Part shown: piece after piece, positions 17,902-26,382 of the stretch
Layout: each line of letters begins with the position of its first letter
How positions within the stretch are numbered: the stretch's first letter is position 1
Assembly: GCF_007993815.1 (NCBI RefSeq)
Contig: NZ_VJWE01000011.1
Span: forward strand, 1,240,001 to 1,304,000
Reading direction: 5' to 3'
DNA: 64,000 nucleotides
Source: Acidovorax delafieldii
GTDB lineage: Bacteria; Pseudomonadota; Gammaproteobacteria; Burkholderiales; Burkholderiaceae_C
The notes under the pieces: model-generated
Seen by the model: only the letters and a program-made list of their open reading frames with translations
What the model was told of the DNA's origin: nothing
Databases searched by the model: none
Translations under genes and position numbers: made by a program

Positions 17902-19182
17902 ATGACCGTCACCATCTTCCTGGGCTCCCTGCTGCTCGCCATGGCGATCGGCGTCCCCATCGCTTACGCGCTGCTGATCTGCGGTGTGGCGCTGATGTGG
18001 CATCTCGACCTGTTCGATGCGCAAATCCTCGCGCAGAACGTGATCAATGGCGCGGACAGCTTCCCGCTGCTGGCCGTGCCCTTCTTCATGTTGGCGGGCG
18101 AGATCATGAATGTGGGGGGGTTGTCCAAGCGCATCGTAAAGCTGGCGCTCACCGTGGTGGGCCATGTCCCCGGCGGGCTGGGCTACGTGGCCATCATGGC
18201 GGCCGTGATCCTGGCGGCAGTGTCGGGCTCGGCCGTGGCGGATGCGGCGGCACTCGCGTCGCTGCTGCTGCCCATGATGGTGGCTGCGGGGCACAACAAG
18301 GAGCGTTCGGCGGGCTTGATTGCCTCCGCCGGGATCATCGCTCCAGTGATACCGCCCTCGATCGGCTTTGTGATCTTTGGCGTGGCCGCCAACGTGTCCA
18401 TCAGCAAGCTGTTCCTGGCGGGCATTGTTCCTGGCGTGCTGCTGGGGCTCTCGCTGGCTGCGACGTGGTGGTGGCTGGTGCGACGCGAGAACGTGGCGCC
18501 GCCGAAGCGCGCAACGCGCGCCGAGCTGCTGCTGGCGTTGCGCGAAGCCGTCTGGGCCCTGGGCCTGCCCATCATCATCCTGGTGGGTTTGCGGATGGGG
18601 GTGTTCACACCCACCGAGGCTGCTGTGGTGGCCGCCGTCTACTCGTTGTTTGTCGCGATGGTCGTGTACCGCGAGCTGACCCTGCGCCAGCTGGTGGAGA
18701 TCTTCCAGACTTCCGCACGCACCAGTGCCGTGGTCATGTTCTTGGTCGCAGCTGCCATGGTGTCGGCCTGGCTCATCACCGTGGCCGATCTTCCGTCCGC
18801 TGTCATCGGCATGCTGGAGCCTTTCATGGGCAACCAGACGCTGCTGCTGATCGCCATCATGGTGCTGGTCATGGTGGTGGGTACAGCGATGGACATGACA
18901 CCCACCATCCTCATCCTCACTCCCGTGTTGATGCCGGTGGTGAAGGCTGCGGGCATCGACCCGGTCTACTTTGGCGTGCTGTTCATCATCAACAACGCCA
19001 TTGGCCTCATCACGCCGCCCGTGGGCACCGTGCTCAATGTGGTGGCCGGGGTGGGCCGCATTTCCATGTCGCAGGTCACCCGGGGCGTCATGCCGTTCAT
19101 GGTGGCGCAGTTCATCGTCATGTTCCTGCTGGTGCTGTTCCCATCCATTGTTCTCGTGCCCTTGCGCCTGCTGGGGGGCTGA
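17902..19182 (+). CDS. TRAP transporter large permease (DctM-type)
   Basis: This 426-residue polytopic protein is the transport subunit of the Na+-coupled TRAP system, with about 12 hydrophobic segments. Family features include GGLGYVAIMAAVILAAVSGS, IAPVIPPSIGFVIFG, and VVGTAMDMTPTILILTPVL with NNAIGLITPPVGTVLNVV near the end. It is followed by the binding-protein gene after 55 bases. Confidence 0.95.
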   Translation: MTVTIFLGSLLLAMAIGVPIAYALLICGVALMWHLDLFDAQILAQNVINGADSFPLLAVPFFMLAGEIMNVGGLSKRIVKLALTVVGHVPGGLGYVAIMAAVILAAVSGSAVADAAALASLLLPMMVAAGHNKERSAGLIASAGIIAPVIPPSIGFVIFGVAANVSISKLFLAGIVPGVLLGLSLAATWWWLVRRENVAPPKRATRAELLLALREAVWALGLPIIILVGLRMGVFTPTEAAVVAAVYSLFVAMVVYRELTLRQLVEIFQTSARTSAVVMFLVAAAMVSAWLITVADLPSAVIGMLEPFMGNQTLLLIAIMVLVMVVGTAMDMTPTILILTPVLMPVVKAAGIDPVYFGVLFIINNAIGLITPPVGTVLNVVAGVGRISMSQVTRGVMPFMVAQFIVMFLLVLFPSIVLVPLRLLGG

Positions 19183-19237
19183 CCCTCCCTCCCGCGCCTA
19201 CCGTTTCTGCCTGCCCAAAAACCAAGGAGACCATCCC

Positions 19238-20242
19238 ATGAAGCTGCTCAAAACCCTGCTCGCCACGGCCCTCGTCGCCGCATCGCTGCTGCCCGCTGCG
19301 CACGCGCAGGAGCGCACCATCAAGTTCGCCTTCCAGAACCAGAAGGACCACCCGCAGGCCCAGGGCGCGCAAAAGTTTGCCGACCTGGTGGCGGCCAAGA
19401 CCAACGGCCGCATTGCCGTCAAGCTCTTCCCCGGCGGCACGCTGGGCGGCGACCTGCAGACCGTGTCGGCGCTGCAAGGTGGCACGGTGGAGATGACGGT
19501 GCTCAACGCGGGCATTCTGTCGGCCCAGGCCAAGGAATTCGGCATCTACGACTTCCCCTTCCTGTTCGCTACGCCCCAAGAGGCTGACGCCGTGACGGAC
19601 GGCCCCTTCGGCAAGAAGCTGCTCGACAAGCTGCAGGCCAAGAACCTGGTGGGCCTGGGTTATTGGGAGCTGGGCTTTCGCAACCTCACCAACAGCAAGC
19701 GCCCCATCACCAAGGCTGAAGACATTGCAGGCCTCAAGATCCGCGTGATCCAGTCGCCCATCTACATCGACATGTTCAACGCGCTGGGCGCCAATGCCGT
19801 GCCCATGCCCTTCCCCGAGCTGTACACGGCCATGGAGCAGAAGGCCGTGGACGGCCAGGAGAACCCGTTCTCCACCATCCTGTCGTCCAAGTTTGCGGAG
19901 GTGCAGAAGTACCTGACCGTGACGCGCCACATGTACAACCCCCAGGCCGTGATCGTGAGCAAGAAGTTCTGGGACAGCCTGAACCCTGCTGACCAAAAGG
20001 CGCTGACCGACGCCATGGCCGAGGCCACCACCTTCCAGCGCGGTGTGTCGCGCGTGCAGGCCAATGTGGCGCTGGAAGACCTCAAGAAGGCCGGCATGCA
20101 GGTGTCCGAGTTCTCGCCTGCCGAGCTGGACAAGCTGCGCGCCAAGGTCAAGCCTGTGGTCGAAAAGCACAGCGAAAAAGTGGGCGCAGAGACGGTGAAA
20201 GAGGTCTACGCCACGCTGGCCAAGCTGCGCGGCGGCAAGTAA
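19238..20242 (+). CDS. TRAP transporter substrate-binding protein (DctP-type)
   Basis: This 334-residue periplasmic protein delivers solute to the TRAP permease. A signal peptide (MKLLKTLLATALVAASLLP, then AAHAQ) is probably cut after AHA. The mature chain has the DctP pattern: KFAFQNQKDHPQAQGAQKFA, FPGGTLGGDLQTVSALQGGT, and GLKIRVIQSPIYIDMFNALG, which carries the conserved Arg that usually binds a carboxylate. VDGQENPFSTI is also typical. A carboxylated substrate such as quinate, shikimate or 3-dehydroshikimate fits the downstream enzymes. AGGAGA precedes the ATG. Confidence 0.93.
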   Translation: MKLLKTLLATALVAASLLPAAHAQERTIKFAFQNQKDHPQAQGAQKFADLVAAKTNGRIAVKLFPGGTLGGDLQTVSALQGGTVEMTVLNAGILSAQAKEFGIYDFPFLFATPQEADAVTDGPFGKKLLDKLQAKNLVGLGYWELGFRNLTNSKRPITKAEDIAGLKIRVIQSPIYIDMFNALGANAVPMPFPELYTAMEQKAVDGQENPFSTILSSKFAEVQKYLTVTRHMYNPQAVIVSKKFWDSLNPADQKALTDAMAEATTFQRGVSRVQANVALEDLKKAGMQVSEFSPAELDKLRAKVKPVVEKHSEKVGAETVKEVYATLAKLRGGK

Positions 20243-20323
20243 GCCCCAAGCTGCCTTCCCTGCACGGCTACCAGTGGACCCGCCACGCCCGGCCGTGCAT
20301 TCACCCCGTATCCCGCCCGCCCC

Positions 20324-21232
20324 ATGAGCACCCAGCTGCTTGATCCCCCGGTCACCACACCCACGTCCGCCATGCCATCCACAAGCCCCCGCAAGGTGCT
20401 GATCGGACTGATCGGTGCCGGCATCCAGAAGTCGCTGTCGCCCGCGCTGCACGAAGAAGAAGCGCGCCATCACGGCATGCGCCTGCACTACCAGCTCATC
20501 GACCTGGACCGCTCTTCGTCCTCGGCGGAACATCTGCCCACACTGTTGTCGGCGGCGCGCATCATGGGCTACGCGGGCTGCAACGTGACCTACCCCTGCA
20601 AGCAGGCGGTGATTCCGCACCTCGACAGCCTGTCCGAAGAAGCGCGCGCCATGGGCGCCGTGAACACCGTGGTCATCCAGGGCGGAAAACTCGTGGGCCA
20701 CAACACCGACGGATCGGGCTGGGCTTGGGGCTTTACCCGCGCACTGCCTGGCGCTGACCTGCGCCGAGTTGTACTGCTGGGCGCGGGTGGTGCAGGCGCC
20801 GCCATTGCACATGCCGTGCTGCGGCTGGGCGCCGAGCACCTGAGCATCGTTGATGCGCAGCCCGAGCGTGCGGCTCAACTGGCAGCCGACGTGAATGCGC
20901 TGTACGGCGCCCGGGCCGAAGCCTCCGACATCCAATCGGCCATGGCGCAGGCCACAGGCCTGATCCACGCCACGCCCACGGGCATGGACAAACTGCCCGG
21001 CCTGCCACTCGATGTGGCCCTGCTGCGGCCCCCGATGTGGGTGTCCGAAGTGGTGTATTTCCCGCTCGACACCGCCCTGGTGCAGGCCGCACGCGCGCTG
21101 GGCTGCCGGGTATCCGACGGCGGTGGCATGGCTGTGGGCCAGGCCGTGGGCGCGTTCGAACTGTTCACCGGCGAGGCGCCCGATGCGGCGCGCATGGATG
21201 CGCATTTCCGCCGCCTGGTCAGCACGCGCTGA
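20324..21232 (+). CDS. Shikimate/quinate dehydrogenase (AroE/YdiB family)
   Basis: This 302-residue enzyme interconverts shikimate or quinate with the 3-dehydro compound using NAD(P). The substrate site is visible in KSLSPALHEEEARHHG, the catalytic Lys in NVTYPCKQAVIP and the Asp in HNTDGSGWAWGF. The nucleotide-binding glycine loop is in VVLLGAGGAGAAIAHAVLRL. The operon context, after a transporter and before a dehydroshikimate dehydratase, indicates a catabolic role rather than the biosynthetic AroE. An N-terminal extension of about 25 residues precedes the core. Substrate and cofactor preference cannot be told from sequence alone. Confidence 0.9.
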   Translation: MSTQLLDPPVTTPTSAMPSTSPRKVLIGLIGAGIQKSLSPALHEEEARHHGMRLHYQLIDLDRSSSSAEHLPTLLSAARIMGYAGCNVTYPCKQAVIPHLDSLSEEARAMGAVNTVVIQGGKLVGHNTDGSGWAWGFTRALPGADLRRVVLLGAGGAGAAIAHAVLRLGAEHLSIVDAQPERAAQLAADVNALYGARAEASDIQSAMAQATGLIHATPTGMDKLPGLPLDVALLRPPMWVSEVVYFPLDTALVQAARALGCRVSDGGGMAVGQAVGAFELFTGEAPDAARMDAHFRRLVSTR

Positions 21233-21269
21233 TGCCACTGCCCGCTGCAACCCCCAAGGAGCCGACACC

Positions 21270-22169
21270 ATGAGCACCCCGATGATGGCCGCCCGCGAAG
21301 CGCTGGGCGAACTGCCCAACCCCCTGGGCCTGCAGGGCATGGAGTTCATCGAATACGCCACCAGCCGTCCGCAGGCCCTGGGCCAGGCGCTGGAGCGCAT
21401 GGGCTTTCAGCCCGTGGCGCGCCACCGCTCGCGCGAGGTGCTGCTGTACCGCCAGGGCGACATGAACATCATCGTCAACGCCCACCATGACAACGAGCTC
21501 ACCGGCGTGCACGCCCCGCCCGCGCTCACTGAAGCGCCGGTGCTCGCCGCCATTGCTTTTCGCGTGGGCAATGCGGCCGCGGCCTACCGCCGGGTGCTGG
21601 AACTGGGCGCCTGGGCCGTGCACACCGAGGTCGAGGTGATGGAGCTGAACATCCCCGCCATCCACGGAGTGGGTGCCAGCCGCATCTACTTTGTCGACCG
21701 CTGGAAGGAGTTCTCCATCTACGACGTGGACTTTGTGCCCATCCCCACCGTCAACCAGCGCCCGCCTGCGCTGCAGGGCCTGCACCTGTTTGGCGTGGTG
21801 CAGTACATCGGCCTGGGCCGTGCGGAGGACTGGATCCACTTCTACAGGGAACTGTTTGGCTTCGCCGAGCTGGCACCGGACCAGTCGTTTGGCGTGCTCA
21901 CCCACGGCCGCATCCTGGCCAGCCCCTGTGGCACGCTGCACTGGCAGCTCATCGAACCGTTGGTCGATGCGCTGGAAGCCGACCCCGAAGAGTTGCTGCA
22001 ACGCGTGGCCTTTGGCGCGCCCGACGTGCTGGCCACAGTGCAAGCGCTGCGCGAGCGCGGCGTGGACTTCGTCGAGTCCCCCACCGGCGTGCACACGGGA
22101 ACGCGCGGCGCCCTCACCCGCGCAGATGCCGGCGCTCCCAGCTTCGAACTGGTGCTGGACGCACGCTGA
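21270..22169 (+). CDS. VOC/4-hydroxyphenylpyruvate dioxygenase-like protein, probable half of a split QuiC-type system
   Basis: This 299-residue protein resembles the C-terminal HPPD-like half of bifunctional dehydroshikimate dehydratases. It has two vicinal-oxygen-chelate modules: the first around GMEFIEYATSRPQALGQALE, the second around LFGVVQYIGLGRAEDWIHFY. Metal ligands would be a His, Gln or Glu in these modules, but I cannot assign all three. The ATG at 21270 has AAGGAG upstream; longer starts would run into the dehydrogenase gene. It lies 16 bases before the TIM-barrel gene that would form the other half. A true HPPD is an alternative but is less likely in this operon and at this length. 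Confidence 0.8.
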   Translation: MSTPMMAAREALGELPNPLGLQGMEFIEYATSRPQALGQALERMGFQPVARHRSREVLLYRQGDMNIIVNAHHDNELTGVHAPPALTEAPVLAAIAFRVGNAAAAYRRVLELGAWAVHTEVEVMELNIPAIHGVGASRIYFVDRWKEFSIYDVDFVPIPTVNQRPPALQGLHLFGVVQYIGLGRAEDWIHFYRELFGFAELAPDQSFGVLTHGRILASPCGTLHWQLIEPLVDALEADPEELLQRVAFGAPDVLATVQALRERGVDFVESPTGVHTGTRGALTRADAGAPSFELVLDAR

Positions 22170-22185
22170 GCCTGGAGACTGCCCC

Positions 22186-23091
22186 ATGCGCACATCCACC
22201 ATGCAACGCAACGTCGCCGACTTTGGCATGGACACCATCAGCCTGGCGGGCCCGCTGGAGGCCAAGCTCGCCGCCGTCAAGGCCGCCGGATTTGGCCAGA
22301 TCATGCTGGCCGCGCGCGACATCGTGGGCCACCCCGAGGGCATCGAGGCCGCCGTGCACGCCGTGCGCAGCAGCGGCTTGCGGGTGACGGGCTTCCAGGT
22401 GCTGCGCGATTTTGAAGGCTTGTCGGGCCATCTGCACAGCTACAAGGTGGACATCGCCAAGCAGATGATCCTGATGGCGCGTGACCTGGGCGCGCCCGTG
22501 CTGCTGGCATGCAGCTCCACGTCTTCGCACGCCACGTCTGACGCCGATGCGATTGCGCGCGACCTGCGCAAGCTGGCCCTGCTGGCGCTGCCCCATGGCA
22601 TCCGCGTGGCGTTTGAGGGCCTCTCCTGGGGCCGCCACATCAACGAGGTGCACCAGGCCTGGGCCGCCGTGGAACAGGCCGATTGCCCCAACCTCGGGCT
22701 GGCCATTGATTCGTACCACCAGTTCGCCACCAGCACGCCGCTCTCGGCGCTGCAGGACGTGGACCCCGCCAAGATCTACCTCGTGCAGCTGTCCGACTTC
22801 ATGTGGCAGGAAACGCGCACAGTGCAAGAGCGCATCGAGACCGCACGGCACTTTCGCGTGTTCCCTGGCGAAGGCGTGCACAGCAAGGCGCTGGCCGAAC
22901 TGGTACGCACGCTGGACGGCATGGGCTACCAGGGCGATTACAGCTTCGAGGTCTTCAACGACGACTACCAGCAGCTGCCTCTGCCCTATGTGGCGCAACG
23001 GGCGTGGAACAGTGCGCTGTGGCTGGCCGAAGGCGTGTTGCAACGCGCAGTGCCCTTGCCCGGGCATTCGCGCATCCGGGCAGTGGGGTGA
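22186..23091 (+). CDS. Sugar-phosphate isomerase/epimerase-type protein, probable 3-dehydroshikimate dehydratase
   Basis: This 301-residue TIM-barrel protein of the AP-endonuclease-2/xylose-isomerase-like family probably converts 3-dehydroshikimate to protocatechuate. Typical blocks are ISLAGPLEAKLAAVKAAGF, VAFEGLSWGRHINEVHQAW with a metal-binding Glu, LAIDSYHQFATSTPL with Asp and His, and YSFEVFNDDYQQLP with the final Glu. It is the last gene of the operon. A start at 22201 is possible. Its size matches the N-terminal domain of QuiC-type fusions, and the preceding gene matches the C-terminal domain. Confidence 0.82.
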   Translation: MRTSTMQRNVADFGMDTISLAGPLEAKLAAVKAAGFGQIMLAARDIVGHPEGIEAAVHAVRSSGLRVTGFQVLRDFEGLSGHLHSYKVDIAKQMILMARDLGAPVLLACSSTSSHATSDADAIARDLRKLALLALPHGIRVAFEGLSWGRHINEVHQAWAAVEQADCPNLGLAIDSYHQFATSTPLSALQDVDPAKIYLVQLSDFMWQETRTVQERIETARHFRVFPGEGVHSKALAELVRTLDGMGYQGDYSFEVFNDDYQQLPLPYVAQRAWNSALWLAEGVLQRAVPLPGHSRIRAVG

Positions 23092-23166
23092 AGAGGGTGA
23101 GCAGGCCCCGGGGACCCTGTGCACGAATCGCCGCGTCGTGTGCATCTGCGGTCTCGGGCAGCCTGC

Positions 23167-23180
23167 GGTGTTGCAACACC
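23167..23180. repeat. Perfect 14-base palindrome between convergent operons
   Basis: GGTGTTGCAACACC reads the same on both strands. It lies in the 181-base gap between the convergent catabolic and lipid operons. There is no T tract, so it is not a standard terminator. It may be a protein-binding site or a cruciform-prone spacer. Confidence 0.45.
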
Positions 23181-23272
23181 TCGCAATAGCGACAGCTAGT
23201 GCTGCGTTTTGCGCCTAGCAGACCATTCCGATCCACAGCGCCCACATACCGCTCGATGCGTGCGGAGGATCC

Positions 23273-23728
23273 CTAGCTGTTGGCGCGCTTTTTGAGCCAG
23301 CGCATCAGTGCGCCCACCACGGGCAGCTTTTCGTACAGCTCTTCGGCCGCATCCCAGTAGTCGCGGTGCAGCGTCACCCGACCCTGTTCGTCCAGCACCA
23401 GGTGCGAGGCACCACGCACCGTCTGCGTCACGCCCTTGTGAAAGTCCTTGAACGCGAAGAGAAAGTCCCAGGTCAAAAAGCACTGCGTGCCCTGCACCAC
23501 CCTGCCAGTGACCACAAAACGCGGATGCTCCAGTGCCTCGAACATGTGGGCAAAGATGGCCTGGATGGCGGGCACACCCACCACCTCATTGAATGGGTCC
23601 TTGAAGCGCGCCTGTGGCGCGTAGAAATGGCCAATGGCCGCTATGTCGGCAGGCGAGAGGTTTTCAAAGAACGCGACAACGCGCGTGACGGCTTCTTCGG
23701 TGGATGGGGGTGTGTGCGGGGGCTGCAT
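23273..23728 (-). CDS. NTF2-like (SnoaL-type) fold protein
   Basis: This 151-residue protein has the cone-shaped NTF2/SnoaL fold pattern: an N-terminal helix (AVTRVVAFFENLSPADI), FYAPQARFKDPFNEVVG with the common Asp-Pro-Phe, and the strands FVVTGRVVQGTQCFLTWDF and LHRDYWDAAEELYEKLP. Such folds act as small ligand-binding proteins or isomerases. It starts 8 bases after the short-chain dehydrogenase gene ends and is the last gene of the eight-gene operon. I chose the ATG at 23728 because upstream codons overlap the dehydrogenase coding region. Confidence 0.82.
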   Translation of the reverse strand: MQPPHTPPSTEEAVTRVVAFFENLSPADIAAIGHFYAPQARFKDPFNEVVGVPAIQAIFAHMFEALEHPRFVVTGRVVQGTQCFLTWDFLFAFKDFHKGVTQTVRGASHLVLDEQGRVTLHRDYWDAAEELYEKLPVVGALMRWLKKRANS

Positions 23729-23736
23729 CGCAAAAG

Positions 23737-24519
23737 TCAAAGGCCTGTGAAGCGGCGAACGGCGGGGAAGTACCAACGGTACGGCAACAGCCGCAGCAGC
23801 TTCATCACGCGTGTGAAACGCTTGGGGAAGTGGATGTCGAAATGCCCCCGCTCCCAGCCCTGCACGATGGCCGCCGCTGCAGCTTCGGGTGAGATGAGGG
23901 CCGGCATGGTGAAGTCGTTGCCCGCCGTGAGTGGCGTGGCCACAAAACCAGGGTTGATCACGCTCACGCCCATGCCCAGGTCGTGCAGGTCCAGGTACAG
24001 CGCCTCGGCCAGGTTGATGAGGGCAGCCTTGGTGGGCCCATAGGCCAGGCTCTTGGGCAGGCCGCGAAAGCCTGCCACGCTGCTGATCAGGCTCACGTGG
24101 CCTGGGCGCCCGGCCTCCGCTGCGGCCAGCATGGCGGGCAACACGGCGGCCAGCACGTGCAGCACGCCGTTGTAGTTGATCTGCTCATGGCGCAGCATAA
24201 CGGCCAGATCGAAGTCGGTGGCGCGCATGTCGCGGTAGTAGCCCGCGCAGTAGCACACCAGGTCGGGCGCCCCTCCCGCGAGCACCTGCGCTGCGGCGGC
24301 CTGCACCTGTGCCGGTTCGGCAGTGTCAAAAGCCAGCGCCATGCTTCCGGGGTGCTGCACGACAAAGGCGTTCAGTGCATCACCGCTGCGCGCCGACACG
24401 ATGACCTGCGCACCGCGCGCATGCAGCGCGGCTGCGGTGGCCCGGCCAATGCCACTGCTGGCCCCGATGAGCCAGGCACGGCGGCCCTGCCAGTCGCGCA
24501 AGGGAGGGTTGAGGCTCAT
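23737..24519 (-). CDS. Short-chain dehydrogenase/reductase
   Basis: This 260-residue NAD(P)-dependent oxidoreductase has the classic SDR Rossmann motif in AWLIGASSGIGRATAAALHA. The catalytic triad is in SLISSVAGFRGLPKSLAYGP followed by TK, giving Ser, Tyr and Lys. An Arg in VIVSARSGD could favour NADP. The C-terminus has a hydrophobic/basic stretch. Its ATG overlaps the stop of the preceding DUF3833 gene by four bases, a sign of translational coupling. A lipid or fatty-acyl substrate is suggested by the operon only. Confidence 0.9.
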   Translation of the reverse strand: MSLNPPLRDWQGRRAWLIGASSGIGRATAAALHARGAQVIVSARSGDALNAFVVQHPGSMALAFDTAEPAQVQAAAAQVLAGGAPDLVCYCAGYYRDMRATDFDLAVMLRHEQINYNGVLHVLAAVLPAMLAAAEAGRPGHVSLISSVAGFRGLPKSLAYGPTKAALINLAEALYLDLHDLGMGVSVINPGFVATPLTAGNDFTMPALISPEAAAAAIVQGWERGHFDIHFPKRFTRVMKLLRLLPYRWYFPAVRRFTGL

Positions 24520-25058
24520 GGTGCGCGTTTGGTGAAGGACAGCGTGATCTCGCCCAGGCGCACGCCGAACTTGGTCATGGTGGCGCGGTTGAGCATCACC
24601 CGGTCGTCGATGAGGTACATCCAGTCGTCCAGGTCCACGTTGTAGACCTTGCCATCCACCGGCAGGGCCAGCGTGTAGTTCCAGCGGAAGGCGTTGCCGC
24701 GCGTCTGGCCGTTGGCCGTGCCCACCACATCGTCGGCGGTGCCGGTGTAACGGCCGTCCGCGTGCTTGGTCAGGCGCCAGATGCGGCGCTGTGTGGTGCC
24801 GTCGGAGTAGGTGAAGGCTTCATCCAGCACGCCCTCGTTGCCTTTCCAGCTGCAGTCCATCACCACGGTGAAGCGTTTGACGATCTGGCCGCTGCGGTCC
24901 TGGAAGATGCCGTAGGCGTCGATCTTGCCGTTGAAATACTGGGCCAGGTCCAGCACCGGTTTCTCGGTGGCGTAGCCATCCAGGTTCTGGCTGGCGCAGC
25001 CGGACAGCACCACGGGCGCAGCCACAGCGGCGGAGAGGAGGAGGCGTCTTTGCATCAT
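24516..25058 (-). CDS. DUF3833 lipoprotein
   Basis: This 180-residue protein begins with a lipoprotein signal ending in LSGC, so the Cys would be lipidated and the protein anchored in the envelope. The rest matches the DUF3833 family: LDLAQYFNGKIDAYGIFQDR, VMDCSWKGNEGVLDEAFTYS and a beta-rich lipocalin-like body with WMYLIDDRVMLNRATMTKFG. Two consecutive ATG codons offer starts at 25058 and 25055. Homologues commonly sit beside cyclopropane-synthase-like genes. A lipocalin-type barrel in the envelope suggests binding or carrying of a modified lipid, which is inference. Confidence 0.85.
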   Translation of the reverse strand: MMQRRLLLSAAVAAPVVLSGCASQNLDGYATEKPVLDLAQYFNGKIDAYGIFQDRSGQIVKRFTVVMDCSWKGNEGVLDEAFTYSDGTTQRRIWRLTKHADGRYTGTADDVVGTANGQTRGNAFRWNYTLALPVDGKVYNVDLDDWMYLIDDRVMLNRATMTKFGVRLGEITLSFTKRAP

Positions 25059-25083
25059 GGGTTGTGCCTTGGGGGTATGGGTG

Positions 25084-26382
25084 TCAGGTTCCAGCCATCG
25101 CCGCACCGCGTGGGTGCCGCAGAAAAAGGACGTACAGCGCTGCTGCTGCCGCCAGCTTGAGCGCGCAGGGCAGCACGGCGTAGGCCAGGCCCAGTGTCTG
25201 CAGGCCGTCATCGCTGCGCGTGCCCGGCGTGTAGCCCAGCCAGCCCAGCAGGGGCAGCGCCAGGCCTGCGGCCAGGGCCAGGTTGAGCTTGGTGGCAAAG
25301 TTCCACCAGCCGAAGTACGCGCCCTCGTGCTGGCCGCTGTCGCCCTCGGCCGCGATCACGCCCGCCAGCAGGGCGCTGGGCAGGGCCAGGTCCGTGCCCA
25401 GGGCCACACCCGACAGCGCGCAGACCAGGAGGAACGGCAACACATCACCCGCGCCCAGAAACGCCGTCCACACAAACACGGCAATCGCCAGCAGCATGCC
25501 CGCCAGCCAGGTGCGCGCCAAGCCCCAGCGCGCCACGGCACGCAGCCACAGCGGAATGGACAGCGCCGCACAGACAAAATAGGCCGCGAGGAACATGGGC
25601 TCCTGCGCAGGCGGGGCCTGCAGGCGGTCTTGAATGAAGAACAGCACCAGCGTGGCCGGGATGGCACTGGCGATGCCGTTGAGCATGAACACGGCCAGCA
25701 GGCGGCGAAAGGCAGCCCGTCCCCAGGGCCGCCACAGGCTGGCGCGCTGTGCCGGGCGGTACACGCCCGCCATGGCCTCTGCATGGTCTGCGGGGCGCGG
25801 GGCTCTGGTCCACGCCCACCAGCCCAGCAGCAGGGTGAGGGCAAACACACTGAGCATCACCGGCAGGCCCAGCAGCGCGGGCAGCACCGAAGCCAGCACC
25901 ACGCCCACCAGCGCGGCGCCCTCACGCCAGGCCACGATGCGGCCGCGCTGCAGCTCATCGCCGCCCAGCCGTGCGCCCCAAGACTGGTGCGCAATGCCCA
26001 GCTGGCTATAGGCCGTGTAGGTGATGAGCAGTGCTACCAGCGCCCAGGCAATCAGTGCATCCGCCCCACGCACCCACGGAAAGAACAGGCTGGTCAGCCC
26101 CAGTGCCAGCACCACGGCCGACACCGCGCCCACCGCCAGCACGGCGCGCACCGAGCGGCCGAACAGGTGGTCGGACAGACGCCCCAGCAGCGGGTCGGAC
26201 ACCGCGTCGAACAGCCGCGCCGCCAGCAGCACCGAGCCCAGCGTGGCCAGCGGCATGCCGAACTCGCGCGCGTAGTGGTTGGGCAACAGCACATACAGCG
26301 GCAGCGCCACAAAGGCCAGCGGCAGGCCCAGCAGCCCATAGGCCAGGCCTTGGCTGGCGCGCATGGGCGTGGTGGTGGTCAT
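25084..26382 (-). CDS. MFS/GPH-type transporter
   Basis: This 432-residue inner-membrane protein has about 12 hydrophobic segments and resembles the GPH (sodium:galactoside-like) branch of the major facilitator superfamily. FDAVSDPLLGRLSDHLFGRS gives the conserved acidic residues of helix 2 and the following cytoplasmic loop. The substrate is unknown. Location inside a lipid-modification operon suggests a lipid or precursor, as with lysophospholipid transporters of this branch. Its ATG overlaps the stop codon of the preceding chalcone-isomerase-like gene by four bases. Confidence 0.87.
   Translation of the reverse strand: MTTTTPMRASQGLAYGLLGLPLAFVALPLYVLLPNHYAREFGMPLATLGSVLLAARLFDAVSDPLLGRLSDHLFGRSVRAVLAVGAVSAVVLALGLTSLFFPWVRGADALIAWALVALLITYTAYSQLGIAHQSWGARLGGDELQRGRIVAWREGAALVGVVLASVLPALLGLPVMLSVFALTLLLGWWAWTRAPRPADHAEAMAGVYRPAQRASLWRPWGRAAFRRLLAVFMLNGIASAIPATLVLFFIQDRLQAPPAQEPMFLAAYFVCAALSIPLWLRAVARWGLARTWLAGMLLAIAVFVWTAFLGAGDVLPFLLVCALSGVALGTDLALPSALLAGVIAAEGDSGQHEGAYFGWWNFATKLNLALAAGLALPLLGWLGYTPGTRSDDGLQTLGLAYAVLPCALKLAAAAALYVLFLRHPRGAAMAGT

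Noticed and set aside
19118..21400. A 760-codon minus-strand open frame opposite the TRAP and shikimate dehydrogenase genes
   Set aside because: It lacks recognisable domains, is His/Arg/Gly-rich as expected for antisense frames in GC-rich DNA, and crosses well-supported plus-strand genes.
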